Source of the DNA: Deinococcus actinosclerus
GTDB taxonomy: Bacteria; Deinococcota; Deinococci; Deinococcales; Deinococcaceae
Assembly: GCF_001507665.1 (NCBI RefSeq)
Contig: NZ_CP013910.1
Location: 1,177,501 to 1,241,500 of the forward strand
Direction: 5' to 3'
DNA length: 64,000 nt
Within the stretch, counting starts at the first letter, position 1. Every line of letters begins with the position of its first letter. Under the pieces are notes generated by a model that was not told the DNA's origin, did not search any database, and saw nothing but the letters and a program-made list of their open reading frames with translations. Position numbers and translations under genes: made by a program. Below are positions 1 through 10,765 of this stretch, in pieces.

Positions 1-570
1 GCTGTGAGGTTGACAAGTCGTGGAAGCGGTCCACCGGTTCCATGAGGCGGCCTGCTACACCCTTTCCCACAGATGGTCCTGTGCCGGTCTCCGGATGGAT
101 TGCCGAGCTGCTGCTGCCGGCAACTCAGTCTCAGAGGTGCCTGTCCGGCTGCTTCAGTCCCTCTCCCATGTGGTCAACCCGTGGGAGCCATGCGTATGAA
201 CGGCCAAGATCCTCAGTGCTGCCGCCTCAAGCCGGCCTGGGTCGCCTCGCTATTCAGCCGTCTCCCTGCCGGCTCCTGTCACCGATCATAGGTCCTCTGA
301 CGGGGCGGCCGCTTCAGGACTCCAGATCTGGTTATGGGTGCTCAGATCACCGGGCAGACACCTGTGGGGATTGGCGGACCCGGACGCGTTACTGAGCTCC
401 GCCCCGGGGCTCCTCAAGAGGAGTGATCTATATAATGAACGCTGTGTCAGCGCCTCTGGGGCGACAGAACGCCGGCCGGGCTGAACCGGGAAGCCTCACG
501 CTGGTCTGCGGCTGTTTATCAAATGTCAACGCAGCGCCACACCGGCTGGACGGCAGGGTACGCTCACGGC
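1..570. other. Left-edge region without a supportable gene
   Basis: No reading frame here has Deinococcus-like coding character or a recognisable product. The short open frames between 42 and 395 lack a ribosome-binding site and any family resemblance. A TATAAT hexamer at 431-436 is followed by an ATG at 435, but no good -35 lies upstream and the frame runs into the LysM gene in another phase. The region may be an upstream regulatory or spacer sequence. Confidence 0.4.
559..564 (+). promoter_or_regulatory. Leaderless -10 element of the LysM gene
   Basis: TACGCT lies 6 nt before the ATG at 571, the spacing of leaderless Deinococcus promoters. It decides the start against the earlier in-frame ATG at 523. 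Confidence 0.55.
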
Positions 571-1341
571 ATGTGGCCATTTGGAAAGAGCACAGCGGAG
601 CGTGTCAAAGACGCGCTGAACGAGCAGCCCCGCCTGAAGGACCTGGGCCTGAATGTGCAGGAGCGAGGTGGCACGGTGACCGTCACAGGCATGGTGCCCA
701 ATGACCGCTACCTGAACCTCATTCGCGTGGTGGCTGAGGGCATCAACGGCGTGAAGAGCGTGGACATGAGTGGCGTCACCTTCGAGCAGCCGGCTGCTGC
801 GCCCGCTCAACCCGCACCTGCCGCGCCGACACCGAGTGTCGAGATGCCCCAGCTGACGCCAGAGCGCTCGGTCACCACGGGCAACCTGAACGGCAATGCT
901 CAGAACATGGACAGCGAGATTCAAGAAGTCGAGACCCGCAGCAAAGTGGCGAAGGCCGTCCTGAGTGCCATCCGCAGCAACGGCGAACTGGCCGACGATC
1001 CCATCGACGTCCTCCAGAGTGGCAGCAGTGTCATCCTGCGTGGCGTCGTGGACAACGACCACGAGAAGCGCCTGCTCGAGCAGGTCGCCCGTGGCGTGAG
1101 CGGCGTGAGCGGCGTCGACCTGAGCGGCGTGCGTGTGGCTCAGGGTGCGAAAGCCATGGCGAAGGAGAAGGATCAGGACTCCGGCGACACCGTGTACGTC
1201 GTCAAGCCCGGCGACAGCCTCTCCGCCATTGCCGAGCGTTACTACGGCGATCCCATGCAGTACAAGAAGATCGCGCACTACAACAACATCAGCAACCCCG
1301 ATCTGATTCACCCGGGCGACCGTCTGCGCATTCCCGGCTGA
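571..1341 (+). CDS. BON-BON-LysM domain protein
   Basis: The predicted protein is 256 residues. Residues 1-60 and about 110-185 look like two BON domains, with the alternating glycine and 'GVxxVD' pattern (for example GINGVKSVDMSG). A proline/alanine-rich linker joins them. The C-terminal 50 residues are a LysM module (YVVKPGDSLSAIAERYYGDP, ending NPDLIHPGDRLRIPG). The arrangement resembles the E. coli potassium-binding protein Kbp/YgaU, which has one BON and one LysM. No signal peptide is visible, so it may act in the cytoplasm or reach the wall by another route. The start at 571 is chosen from the -10 placement. Function beyond glycan or ion binding is inference. Confidence 0.85.
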   Translation: MWPFGKSTAERVKDALNEQPRLKDLGLNVQERGGTVTVTGMVPNDRYLNLIRVVAEGINGVKSVDMSGVTFEQPAAAPAQPAPAAPTPSVEMPQLTPERSVTTGNLNGNAQNMDSEIQEVETRSKVAKAVLSAIRSNGELADDPIDVLQSGSSVILRGVVDNDHEKRLLEQVARGVSGVSGVDLSGVRVAQGAKAMAKEKDQDSGDTVYVVKPGDSLSAIAERYYGDPMQYKKIAHYNNISNPDLIHPGDRLRIPG

Positions 1342-1362
1342 CCCCGCCCAGTCAGACGAAGG

Positions 1363-1390
1363 GGGCCCCCTCCACATCGGGAGGGGGCCC
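1363..1390. terminator. Bidirectional terminator between the LysM gene and ftsW
   Basis: An 11-bp perfect stem (1363-1373 with 1380-1390) closes a 6-nt loop between two convergent genes. There is no long T run on either side, so termination in both directions is inferred from position and stem strength. Confidence 0.65.
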
Positions 1391-1403
1391 TTGCTGACGC
1401 CGT

Positions 1404-2515
<1,112 letters not shown>

Positions 2516-2519
<4 letters not shown>

Positions 2520-3814
2520 GCCCGCACCTCCCCGCCCGTCAGGGCCTGCGCCGCGCGGCGGAACGCCTCACCGCGCGCCTTGTAGTCCCGGAACTGATCG
2601 AAGCTCGTGCCGATCGGGGCGAGCAGGACCGTGCCTTCGCCCGCCGCGCCGCCCAGCGCGTCCAGCCCGGCCTGGGCGGCGGCGCGCAGGGTCGCCTCGC
2701 CGTCCGCGCCCGACACGACGCGGTAGGGCAGCCCGAGCCCCCGGGCCAGCGCCGCGCCGTCCTCCCCGAACGCGATGACCTGCGCCACGCGGCCCGCCGC
2801 TGCCGCCCGCAGTGGGGCGAGGTCGGCGCCCTTGTCCCGGCCGCCCACCAGCCACGCGATCGGCGGCGCGGCGCGTTCCAGGGCGGCCTGCACGGCGATG
2901 GTGCGCGTGGCGATCGAGTCCTCCACGAACCGCACGTTCCCGAGGCGCGCGACCGTCTCAAAGCGCCCGGACACCGGCTGCGCCGCGCGCAGCGCCCCGG
3001 CCAGCGCGCCCGCGTCCACCGGGCGGCCCAGGTGACGCAGCAGGGCCTCGGCCGCCAGCACCGCCGCCGCCGCGTTCGCCGGATGCACGCCCTCGGGCAG
3101 GTCCGGGGCGTTCAGCACAGGTGTGCCGTCGGCCAGCGCGATCCGCCCCGGCGTGAAGGCCCGCACCTGCGCCCGGGTCGGCACACTCAGCCCCTCGGGC
3201 ACCACCAGCACGTCCCCGGCCTCCTGACCCGCCGTGATGTTCCGCTTCGCCGCGTGGTACGCCTCCACCGTTCCGTGCCGGTCGAGGTGATCCACGCCCA
3301 GGTTCGTGACCACCGCCACCGGCAGGCGCAGCCCCGGCACGCGCTCGAGCTGGAAACTCGACAGTTCCACCACCGCCACCTCGGCGCTGTCCACCACGTC
3401 CAGCAGCGGCGGGTCGATGTTGCCGCCCTCGCGGGCATTCAGGCCCGCCGCGCGCAGGAGCTGCGCGACGAGCACGGTCGTGCTGCCCTTCCCGGCCGTT
3501 CCGGTGACGCCCACCATCGGCAACTGCGGGCGCAGGCGGGCGGCCAGCGCCACCTCCCCGATCACCTCCGCGCCGTGCGCCTGAAGGGCCAGCAGGTCCG
3601 GATGATCGATCGGCACGCCCGGCGCGGCCACCACCACGTCGTATGCGCCTCCCGCGTCCCCACGCGCCCAGCCCAGCTCCGCCATCAGCGCCTCGTCCTC
3701 CGGCGCGGGGCGCGCGTCGAGCCACTCACCCCGCACGCCCGCGCGCGCCAGGAAGCGCGCCGCGCCGCGCCCACTGCGCCCCAACCCGTACACCAGCACC
3801 CTGTCAAGCTTCAC
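2516..3814 (-). CDS. murD: UDP-N-acetylmuramoylalanine--D-glutamate ligase
   Basis: The 432-residue cytoplasmic Mur ligase adds D-Glu to UDP-MurNAc-L-Ala. The N-terminal Rossmann domain begins VLVYGLGRSGRGAARFL. The ATP-binding loop reads GVTGTAGKGSTT, with Ala where Mur ligases usually have Asn and an extra Gly after Lys, as in FolC. The central DHLDRHGTVEAYHAAK and the C-terminal VGGRDKGADL are typical of MurD. The GTG start at 3814 is preferred because TATGGT (3821-3826) sits 6 nt upstream, as in a leaderless promoter. An in-frame ATG at 3832 is the alternative. It is first in an operon with ftsW. Confidence 0.93.
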
Positions 3815-3820
3815 GCCCAC

Positions 3821-3826
3821 ACCATA
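3821..3826 (-). promoter_or_regulatory. Leaderless -10 element of murD
   Basis: TATGGT lies 6 nt before the GTG start of murD and defines that start. Confidence 0.55.
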
Positions 3827-3963
3827 GAACACGCCCCGCCCGATGTGGTGCGTGCAGCACGTGAGAAACCCCCAGCGCAGGCGTGCCGCTGGTTCCCGGG
3901 CCGTCCGATGCGGAACAATAGGGGCAGTCCCGCTCGCCTTCCCGTCCGATCCGGAGGTTTCCC

Positions 3964-5141
<1,178 letters not shown>

Positions 5142-5190
5142 GACGCGGAAGCCGGAGCAGTCTGCCCCGGCCTCCCTGACGGTCTGGTGA

Positions 5191-6579
5191 TCAGCCCTCT
5201 GCGCCCACGGCCTCCGGTTCGCGCACCGGGGGCGGCGTGACCGTCAGGCCCGCCTCCGCCTGCGCCCACGTCATGAAGGCGTTCAGCCCCCGGCGAAACA
5301 TCACCGGGCGCTTCTCGCGCTTGCCGAGCTTGCGGGGCTTGCCGGTCTTCTCGTTGATCTCGGCGGGGAGTTCGGGCACTAGCGCCCAGTTCACGTTCAT
5401 GGGCTGGAAGCCCTTCGGGTTCGCGCTGGCGAGGTAGCGGGTCAGGCCGCCCAGCATGCTCTCGGCGGGCGGCGTCAGGGGCTGGAGGCCCAGCGCGAGG
5501 CGCGCCGCATTCGTTCCCGCCAGCCAGCCGGTCGCCGCCGATTCCAAGTACCCCTCGGTGCCCGCCAGGACGCCCGCGACGAGCTTCGTCGGGTCGGCCT
5601 TCAGTTGCAGCGTGGACTCCAGCACCAGCGGCGCGTTCAGGTACGTGTTGCGGTGCATCACGCCGTACCGGACGATCTCCGCGCTCTCCAGGCCCGGGAT
5701 GAGGTTCACGACCGCTTTCTGATCCCCCCACTTCAGGCCCGTCTGGAAGCCCACCAGGGACCACATGCGGCCCTCGCGGTCCTCCTGACGCAGCTGCGCC
5801 ACCGCGTACGGCCAGCGCCCGGTCTTCGGGTCGTCCAGGCCCTTGGGCGACATCGGCCCGAACCGCGGCGTGTCGATCCCGCGGCGGGCGATCTCCTCGA
5901 TGGGCATGCAGCCCTCGAAGAACTCCAGTTTCTCCCAGTCGTGCGGCGTGTGACTCCGCGCCTGCTCCAGCGCCCCGAAGAACGCGAGGTACTCGTCCTT
6001 GGTGAACGGGCAGTTGATGTAATCCGCGCTCTGCTCGTACCGCCCCGCGCGCCACGCGACGTCCATGTTGATGCTGTCAAAGGCGATGACGGGCGCCGCC
6101 GCGTCGTAGAAGCTCAGGCGCTCACTGCCCGTCACCCGCGCCACGTCCGCCGCCAGCGCGTCCGACGTCAGCGGCCCCGACGCGATCACCACGATCCCGT
6201 CCGGCACGGCCTCCACCTCGCCCTCCACGACCTCGATCAGCGGATGCTCGCGCACCGCCGCCGTCACGCGGGCACTGAACTCGTCGCGTTCCACGGCCAG
6301 GGCGTTCCCGGCGGGCAGTTTGGAGGCGTCCGCCGCGCCGACGATCGCGCCGCCCACACTGCGCAACTCGGCCTGCAACAGGCCCTTGCTCTGCAACTCG
6401 CCCTCGCCGCCCAGCGAGTTGCTGCACACCAGCTCCGCAAAATTGCCACTGCGGTGCGCCGGGGTCATCTTCACGGGCCGCATCTCGTGCAGGCGCACCT
6501 GCACGCCCAGCCGCGCCGCTGCCAGCGCCGCCTCCGACCCCGCCAGACCCCCACCGATCACCGTCACACGCTCGTTCAC
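5191..6579 (-). CDS. trmFO: Methylenetetrahydrofolate--tRNA-(uracil-5-)-methyltransferase TrmFO
   Basis: The 462-residue flavoprotein forms 5-methyluridine at position 54 of tRNA, using methylene-THF and FADH2. The FAD-binding N-terminus reads VTVIGGGLAGSEAALAAARL. It is followed by family-specific stretches such as LHEMRPVKMTPAHRS, FAELVCSNSLGG and NCPFTKDEYLAFF. The length matches TrmFO and is well short of MnmG/GidA. The start is GTG at 6579, with TACACT (6588-6593) 8 nt upstream. The gene ends convergently with the propeller gene, with an imperfect hairpin between them. Confidence 0.95.
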   Translation of the reverse strand: MNERVTVIGGGLAGSEAALAAARLGVQVRLHEMRPVKMTPAHRSGNFAELVCSNSLGGEGELQSKGLLQAELRSVGGAIVGAADASKLPAGNALAVERDEFSARVTAAVREHPLIEVVEGEVEAVPDGIVVIASGPLTSDALAADVARVTGSERLSFYDAAAPVIAFDSINMDVAWRAGRYEQSADYINCPFTKDEYLAFFGALEQARSHTPHDWEKLEFFEGCMPIEEIARRGIDTPRFGPMSPKGLDDPKTGRWPYAVAQLRQEDREGRMWSLVGFQTGLKWGDQKAVVNLIPGLESAEIVRYGVMHRNTYLNAPLVLESTLQLKADPTKLVAGVLAGTEGYLESAATGWLAGTNAARLALGLQPLTPPAESMLGGLTRYLASANPKGFQPMNVNWALVPELPAEINEKTGKPRKLGKREKRPVMFRRGLNAFMTWAQAEAGLTVTPPPVREPEAVGAEG

Positions 6580-6628
6580 AACCGCGCAGTGTACGGGAAG
6601 CCGGGGCGGGCAAGTGTGCGCTGGGGCC

Positions 6629-7423
6629 TCAGCGTTCCGGCGTGCCGCCCAGCGCCGCCTTCACGCGCGACAGGCCCTCGTACATGAGGACGCGCAGGGC
6701 CACGAGGCGGTCACTGGGCAGCGTGAGGGCCTGATCGAAACGCCATTCCTGGGTGGGCACACTGATCACGCTCACGCCCTGCGAGCGGAACAGCGCGGCG
6801 GCGCGGCGCGAGTGGCTGGGGGAGGTCACGAGCAGCACCCGTGTCCAGCCGCGCGCCCGGGCCAGGTCGCGCACGCGGGCCGCCTCGTCGCGGGTGGTCG
6901 TGACGTTCTTCAGCGTGACCAGGGTGGGTCCGCCCGCCCCGTAGAGGGCGCGGGTCAGTTCGGTCTCCAGCATGCTCATCTTCGGGCAGTCGCGCGGCCC
7001 GATCAGGCCCGACTGCTCCGAGACCGTCACGACCGGCGCGTACCCGGCCCGCCACAGGGCCAGCGCACCGGTCAGGCGGGCCACGGCGCTGGCCTCCAGT
7101 TCACGACTCCCGCAGTGGACGCCCGCTCCGAGGGCCACGATGGCGTCCGCCCTGACCGGGGACTCGCGCAGGGTCAGCGATCCGAGTGGGCCGCGCAGCA
7201 CGGGCGTCACAAGGCAGGCGGCGATCAGGACCGCCAGCGCGCCTGCACCGACCCGCAGGACTGCCCAGCTGGGCCGGAACGCCCCCGCCACCCCGCCCGC
7301 CACGATCAGGCCCAGCAGCAGCCCCGGCGGGGCGCGCACCTCGCCCAGAAAGGCGGTCAGCACGGCCAGTCCTGCACCCACCGCCACGCCGCCCGCCACC
7401 TTCCGCCACCTCTCACCAGTCAT
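6629..7423 (-). CDS. YdcF/ElyC-family (DUF218) membrane protein
   Basis: The 264-residue protein has three hydrophobic segments in its first 90 residues, then a DUF218 domain (DAIVALGAGVHCGSRELEAS, then VTTTRDEAARVRDLARARGW and LLVTSPSHSRRAAALF). YdcF/SanA/ElyC proteins are envelope-associated, and some support lipid-carrier or peptidoglycan metabolism. The precise reaction is not known. The start at 7423 is set by TACACT at 7431-7436, 7 nt upstream, rather than the earlier in-frame start at 7447. It is transcribed divergently from the DUF305 gene. Confidence 0.8.
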   Translation of the reverse strand: MTGERWRKVAGGVAVGAGLAVLTAFLGEVRAPPGLLLGLIVAGGVAGAFRPSWAVLRVGAGALAVLIAACLVTPVLRGPLGSLTLRESPVRADAIVALGAGVHCGSRELEASAVARLTGALALWRAGYAPVVTVSEQSGLIGPRDCPKMSMLETELTRALYGAGGPTLVTLKNVTTTRDEAARVRDLARARGWTRVLLVTSPSHSRRAAALFRSQGVSVISVPTQEWRFDQALTLPSDRLVALRVLMYEGLSRVKAALGGTPER

Positions 7424-7477
7424 CCGGGGCAGTGTACCGGGACTCATGAACGGTACAGGGCCTCATGAACGCGCCCC

Positions 7478-7483
7478 TATACT
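7478..7483 (+). promoter_or_regulatory. Leaderless -10 element of the DUF305 gene
   Basis: TATACT is 7 nt before the GTG at 7491 and fixes that start for the DUF305 protein. Confidence 0.6.
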
Positions 7484-7490
7484 CGCGGGC

Positions 7491-8105
7491 GTGAACCTGC
7501 GCCGCGCCCTTCCGTTCATCGCTGTCCTGCTCGCCGCCCTGGCCGCCGCACTGCTGCTCGCGCCGCGCCTGACCCCGCCGGCCGAGGGCAGCCGCGAGGT
7601 GCGCTTCGTGCGCGAGATGATCCAGCACCACACGCAGGCCATCGACATGGCGACCCGCGTCCGCGACACCACCACAGACCCGGAACTACGCACCCTGGCG
7701 CTGGACATCATGCTGGGCCAGCAGGAGCAGATCGGGCAGATGCGCGGCTGGCTGACCCTCTGGGGCCGCCCCTGGGGCGGAGAGGGCATGAGCGCCGAGC
7801 ACGCCCGCATGATGGGCATGGCCACCCAGGCCGAGGTGGCCAGGATCAGCGCCCAGCCGGAGAAGCAGGCCGAGGTGACCTTCCTGCAACTCATGACCCG
7901 CCACCATCAGGGCGCGCTGGCGATGGTGCCCCCCGCCCTGGAGAGCGGCGTGCGGCCCGAGGTGCAGGCCCTCGCCCGGCAGATCCAGGCCGCGCAGAGC
8001 GCCGAGATTACCCTGATGACCCGCCTCCTGAAGGACCGGGGGGCGCAGCCGCTGCCCGCACCCGGCGGGATGGGTGGCATGGACATGGGCGACCACCAGC
8101 ACTGA
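7491..8105 (+). CDS. DUF305 domain protein, membrane-anchored
   Basis: The 204-residue protein begins with a signal/anchor segment (RALPFIAVLLAALAAALLLA). A four-helix ferritin-like DUF305 domain follows with two repeated His-rich motifs, FVREMIQHHTQAIDMA and LMTRHHQGALAMV. The C-terminus is Met/His-rich (MGGMDMGDHQH). Members are found near copper-handling genes and are thought to bind metal at the cell surface. That role is inferred here because no copper genes are adjacent. The GTG start at 7491 is chosen because of the -10 at 7478-7483. Confidence 0.82.
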   Translation: MNLRRALPFIAVLLAALAAALLLAPRLTPPAEGSREVRFVREMIQHHTQAIDMATRVRDTTTDPELRTLALDIMLGQQEQIGQMRGWLTLWGRPWGGEGMSAEHARMMGMATQAEVARISAQPEKQAEVTFLQLMTRHHQGALAMVPPALESGVRPEVQALARQIQAAQSAEITLMTRLLKDRGAQPLPAPGGMGGMDMGDHQH

Positions 8106-8116
8106 CCGACCGGCAG

Positions 8117-8150
8117 AGGCGGCCCCGCGCATCAGGGTGCGGGGCCGCCT
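8117..8150. terminator. Bidirectional terminator, DUF305 gene and glyS
   Basis: A 12-bp GC-rich perfect stem (8117-8128 with 8139-8150) lies between two convergent genes. Confidence 0.65.
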
Positions 8151-8162
8151 CCTTGAACGGAG

Positions 8163-9677
8163 TTAGCGGAGTTTCGCCTGGAGGTACGCGCTGAGGTCGC
8201 TGATCTTGACGCGCTCCTGCGCCAGCGTGTCGCGGTCGCGGATGGTGACGGTGTCGGTCAGGCTGGCGTCCTCGCCCTTGCCGACGGTGTCGAAGTCCAC
8301 GGTGACGCAGTAGGGCGTGCCGACCTCGTCGTGGCGGCGGTACGCCTTGCCGATGTTGCCGCTGTCCTCCAGCAGGATGCGGCCCAGGCCGAGCTTCTGG
8401 AGGTCGTTCTTGATGGAGCGGGCCAGGTCGACCAGTTCGGCCTTGTTGCGCGCCAGCGGAATCACGGCGACCTTGATGGGCGCGAGGTGCGGCCTGAGTT
8501 TGAGCACGATGCGCTCGTTGCCGTTCTCCAGCGTCTCCTTCGTGAACGCCTCGCTCAGGACGGCCAGCATGGCGCGGTCCACCCCGGCGGACGGCTCGAT
8601 CACGAATGGCACGACCGGCTTGTTCGTCTCCGGGTGGGGGATGGTCAGCTTGGCAATCGAGTCGAGGTTCTCCTCCACGCGCGCCACGAGGCCCAGTTCC
8701 GACTGGTTCTTCGTGTGCGAGCCGAGGTCGTAGTCGCTGCGGTTCGCGATGCCCTCGATCTCCTCGTGCCCGAGGGTGGGGTAGTCGTACATCAGGTCGT
8801 ACGTGCGCTTCGAGTAGTGCGCCAGGTCCTCTTTCGGCACGTCCAGGATCTCGATCTTGCTGCGCGGCACGCCCTGCGCCTCCCACCAGCTCAGGCGGGC
8901 TTCGAGCCACTTCTCGTGCCAGTCCTCGTCGGTGCCGGGCGCGCAGAAGAATTCGATCTCCATCTGCTCGAGTTCCCGCACGCGGAAGATGAAGTTGCGC
9001 GGCGTGATCTCGTTGCGGAACGCCTTCCCGATCTGCGCGATGCCGAACGGCAGGCGGCGGCTGGTGCTGTCCACGACGTTCTTGAAGTTCGTGAAGATCC
9101 CCTGGGCGGTCTCGGGGCGCAGGTAGCCGTAGCTCTCGTCGTCCGCGACCGGCCCGATGGTCGTCTTGAACATCATGTTGAACGGCTTGGGCTCGGTCCA
9201 CTCGCCGACCTCGCCGCTGAACGGATCTCGCACGCCCGCCGCGCGCAGCGCCTCGCTGGCCTGCGCGGGGTTCGCGTTCAGCGCCGCCACGACCGCCGGG
9301 AAGTTCTCCGCACTCTGACCCATCGCCTCGGCCACTTTAGCGATCACGTCCGCCTTCTGGTCCTTCACGAGGTGATCGAGCCGGTAGCGTTTGTTGTTCT
9401 TCTTGTTGTCCACCATCGGGTCGCTGAAGGTCGCCTCGTGCCCGCTGTGGCGCAGCACCTGCCGGTGCATGATGATGCTGGCGTCCAGGCCCTCCATGTC
9501 GTCGCGCTCGTAGACATTCGTGCGCCACCACGCGGCCTTGATGTTGTTCTTGAGTTCCACGCCCAGCGGGCCGTAATCGTAGAAGCCCTGAAGGCCCCCG
9601 TAGATCTCCGAGCCCTGGAAAATAAAGCCGCGGCGTTTACACAGGCTGACGAGTTCTTCCATCGAGGTTGCAGGCAT
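8163..9677 (-). CDS. glyS: Glycyl-tRNA synthetase (dimeric type)
   Basis: The 504-residue class II synthetase charges tRNA-Gly. The N-terminus [20 protein letters not shown] and [17 protein letters not shown] mark the alpha2 GlyRS type, not the GlyQ/GlyS heterotetramer. Later motifs include [20 protein letters not shown] (motif 2) and [14 protein letters not shown] (motif 3), followed by an anticodon-binding domain. The ATG at 9677 is preceded by AAAGGAG, which decides the start over an in-frame extension to 9860. A T-box leader with a terminator precedes the gene. Confidence 0.96.
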   Translation of the reverse strand: MPATSMEELVSLCKRRGFIFQGSEIYGGLQGFYDYGPLGVELKNNIKAAWWRTNVYERDDMEGLDASIIMHRQVLRHSGHEATFSDPMVDNKKNNKRYRLDHLVKDQKADVIAKVAEAMGQSAENFPAVVAALNANPAQASEALRAAGVRDPFSGEVGEWTEPKPFNMMFKTTIGPVADDESYGYLRPETAQGIFTNFKNVVDSTSRRLPFGIAQIGKAFRNEITPRNFIFRVRELEQMEIEFFCAPGTDEDWHEKWLEARLSWWEAQGVPRSKIEILDVPKEDLAHYSKRTYDLMYDYPTLGHEEIEGIANRSDYDLGSHTKNQSELGLVARVEENLDSIAKLTIPHPETNKPVVPFVIEPSAGVDRAMLAVLSEAFTKETLENGNERIVLKLRPHLAPIKVAVIPLARNKAELVDLARSIKNDLQKLGLGRILLEDSGNIGKAYRRHDEVGTPYCVTVDFDTVGKGEDASLTDTVTIRDRDTLAQERVKISDLSAYLQAKLR

Positions 9678-9689
9678 CACGTGCTCCTT

Positions 9690-9905
9690 TCGAGCAGGCC
9701 ACGGAAAAAAGCCCCAGACGGCGGCCAGTTCCCGGCACTCGCTCGTCTGGGGACGCATGAGGACACGCGCGGTTCCACCCCAGTTCCGATCACCGCAGTC
9801 CGCGGCCCCGGCACTTTTGTCTGTGTTCAGCTCCCCGCTGCCCTTCCCGCGCCGCCTCACCGCCCGACTCTCACCGTCACGGGCTCGCTCCCTGGTGGCT
9901 GGTCA
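9690..9905 (-). promoter_or_regulatory. T-box riboswitch leader of glyS
   Basis: On the minus strand the leader carries GGGTGGAACCGCG (9768-9780), the conserved T-box sequence. Its UGGA bulge would pair with the UCCA 3' end expected for tRNA-Gly. CTGGGG overlapping this sequence (9778-9783) is complementary to CCCCAG of the downstream terminator stem (9747-9752), giving mutually exclusive antiterminator and terminator. Uncharged tRNA-Gly would promote readthrough into glyS. I could not identify the specifier GGC in stem I with certainty. Confidence 0.88.
9705..9752 (-). terminator. T-box-controlled attenuator terminator of glyS
   Basis: Read on the minus strand, CCCCAGACG (9744-9752) pairs with CGTCTGGGG (9712-9720) and is followed by C and six T residues (9705-9710). 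It is the regulated terminator of the T-box leader. Confidence 0.88.
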
Positions 9906-9906
9906 C

Positions 9907-9936
9907 GCGGTACTCCTGCGGATCAACGCCTGTCAA
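9907..9936 (-). promoter_or_regulatory. Probable glyS leader promoter
   Basis: On the minus strand TTGACA (9931-9936) is followed after 18 nt by TACCGC (9907-9912). Transcription from here would include the whole T-box leader. Confidence 0.5.
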
Positions 9937-10032
9937 GTCTGCGCCCACAGGCGTGGCAGGGTCAAGTCCGGGTGCGGACGGGGGCGCAGCCCAGGCCTGC
10001 CGACGGTGATGGGGGGGGAAGGCCCCCCAACA

Positions 10033-10075
10033 TGACTCATCTGAGTCACATCGGAAACTCACCTGCTGCTATGGT
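10033..10075 (+). promoter_or_regulatory. Promoter with dyad operator upstream of the lipoprotein gene
   Basis: A perfect inverted repeat TGACTCA-TC-TGAGTCA (10033-10048) overlaps the expected -35 region. TATGGT (10070-10075) lies 8 nt before the ATG at 10084. The dyad is a candidate binding site for an unidentified regulator. Confidence 0.45.
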
Positions 10076-10083
10076 CACCCGGT

Positions 10084-10698
10084 ATGCGCCACATTGTTCT
10101 GACCGCTGCCCTCCTCTCGACCCTGACCGCCTGCACAACCATGCAACGCGGCGAGCAGGAGAACTATCCTGTCGAACTCGCCACTCCGTTTGCCGCCGCT
10201 CCCGTCCTTCCCGGCAAGACTCAGTTCGTACAGGTGACGTACCCCAGGTCCGTGTTCGAGGACGACAGTGAACTGGACCGTTACTACGACCAGCTGAATA
10301 TCGATGTCAGCTCTGTCCGCGCCAGCGGTGACAAGATCCCCGATCCGTACCTGCCTGCCTCCTGGATCAAGCTGATGTCGGTGGACGCGCCGAAGGGTAT
10401 CAGCGTGGTTCTGGCGAAATCGGAGATCGGCGCGGTGATCTCGAACAGCCGTCTGGCGGGCAGTCGCGTGCAGTGGCAGCAGCTGGACAAGGTGCGCCTG
10501 ACCTACAAGGTCAGTGTCGCTGCCGACTTCGCTTCCACGAAGAAGATGGAAGAAAGCGCGGACCCGGAGTTCACCGAACTGCTCAACAGCCTGGACGGCT
10601 TCAACATAGAGTTCGCCCACCTGAAGTTCTCCGTGAACGGCAAGGACCAGACCTCATTCCTCCCGATCCGGACCTCGCCCGAGAAGAGCGGCAAGTAA
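10084..10698 (+). CDS. Putative lipoprotein of unknown function
   Basis: The 204-residue protein starts with a lipoprotein signal peptide (MRHIVLTAALLSTLTAC, lipobox LTAC, lipidated Cys at 17). The mature part is a mixed alpha/beta domain without a motif I recognise. It has no transmembrane segment beyond the signal. It is probably attached to a membrane facing the periplasm. It appears to be a single-gene unit with its own promoter and terminator. I assign no function. Confidence 0.7.
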   Translation: MRHIVLTAALLSTLTACTTMQRGEQENYPVELATPFAAAPVLPGKTQFVQVTYPRSVFEDDSELDRYYDQLNIDVSSVRASGDKIPDPYLPASWIKLMSVDAPKGISVVLAKSEIGAVISNSRLAGSRVQWQQLDKVRLTYKVSVAADFASTKKMEESADPEFTELLNSLDGFNIEFAHLKFSVNGKDQTSFLPIRTSPEKSGK

Positions 10699-10714
10699 GT
10701 CTCTGCGGACGTGG

Positions 10715-10740
10715 GGGCACCTGTTGCGGGTGCCCTCTTT
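10715..10740 (+). terminator. Intrinsic terminator of the lipoprotein gene
   Basis: The stem GGGCACC (10715-10721) pairs with GGTGCCC (10729-10735) and is followed by the T-rich sequence TCTTT. Confidence 0.7.
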
Positions 10741-10752
10741 CCTGTTTTCCCG

Positions 10753-10758
10753 TATCCT
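10753..10758 (+). promoter_or_regulatory. Leaderless -10 element of the helicase gene
   Basis: TATCCT lies 7 nt before the ATG at 10766 and supports that start over the in-frame one at 10724. Confidence 0.55.
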
Positions 10759-10765
10759 GTGCGTT

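Noticed and set aside
42..395. Open frames at the left edge (117 and 72 codons)
   Set aside because: No ribosome-binding site or -10 at proper distance, no family resemblance, and an amino-acid composition typical of random GC-rich frames.
8331..10271. A 646-codon plus-strand open frame antisense to glyS
   Set aside because: Its composition (Val, Arg, His, Asp rich) mirrors the glyS coding strand. glyS is unmistakable, so this is a shadow frame.
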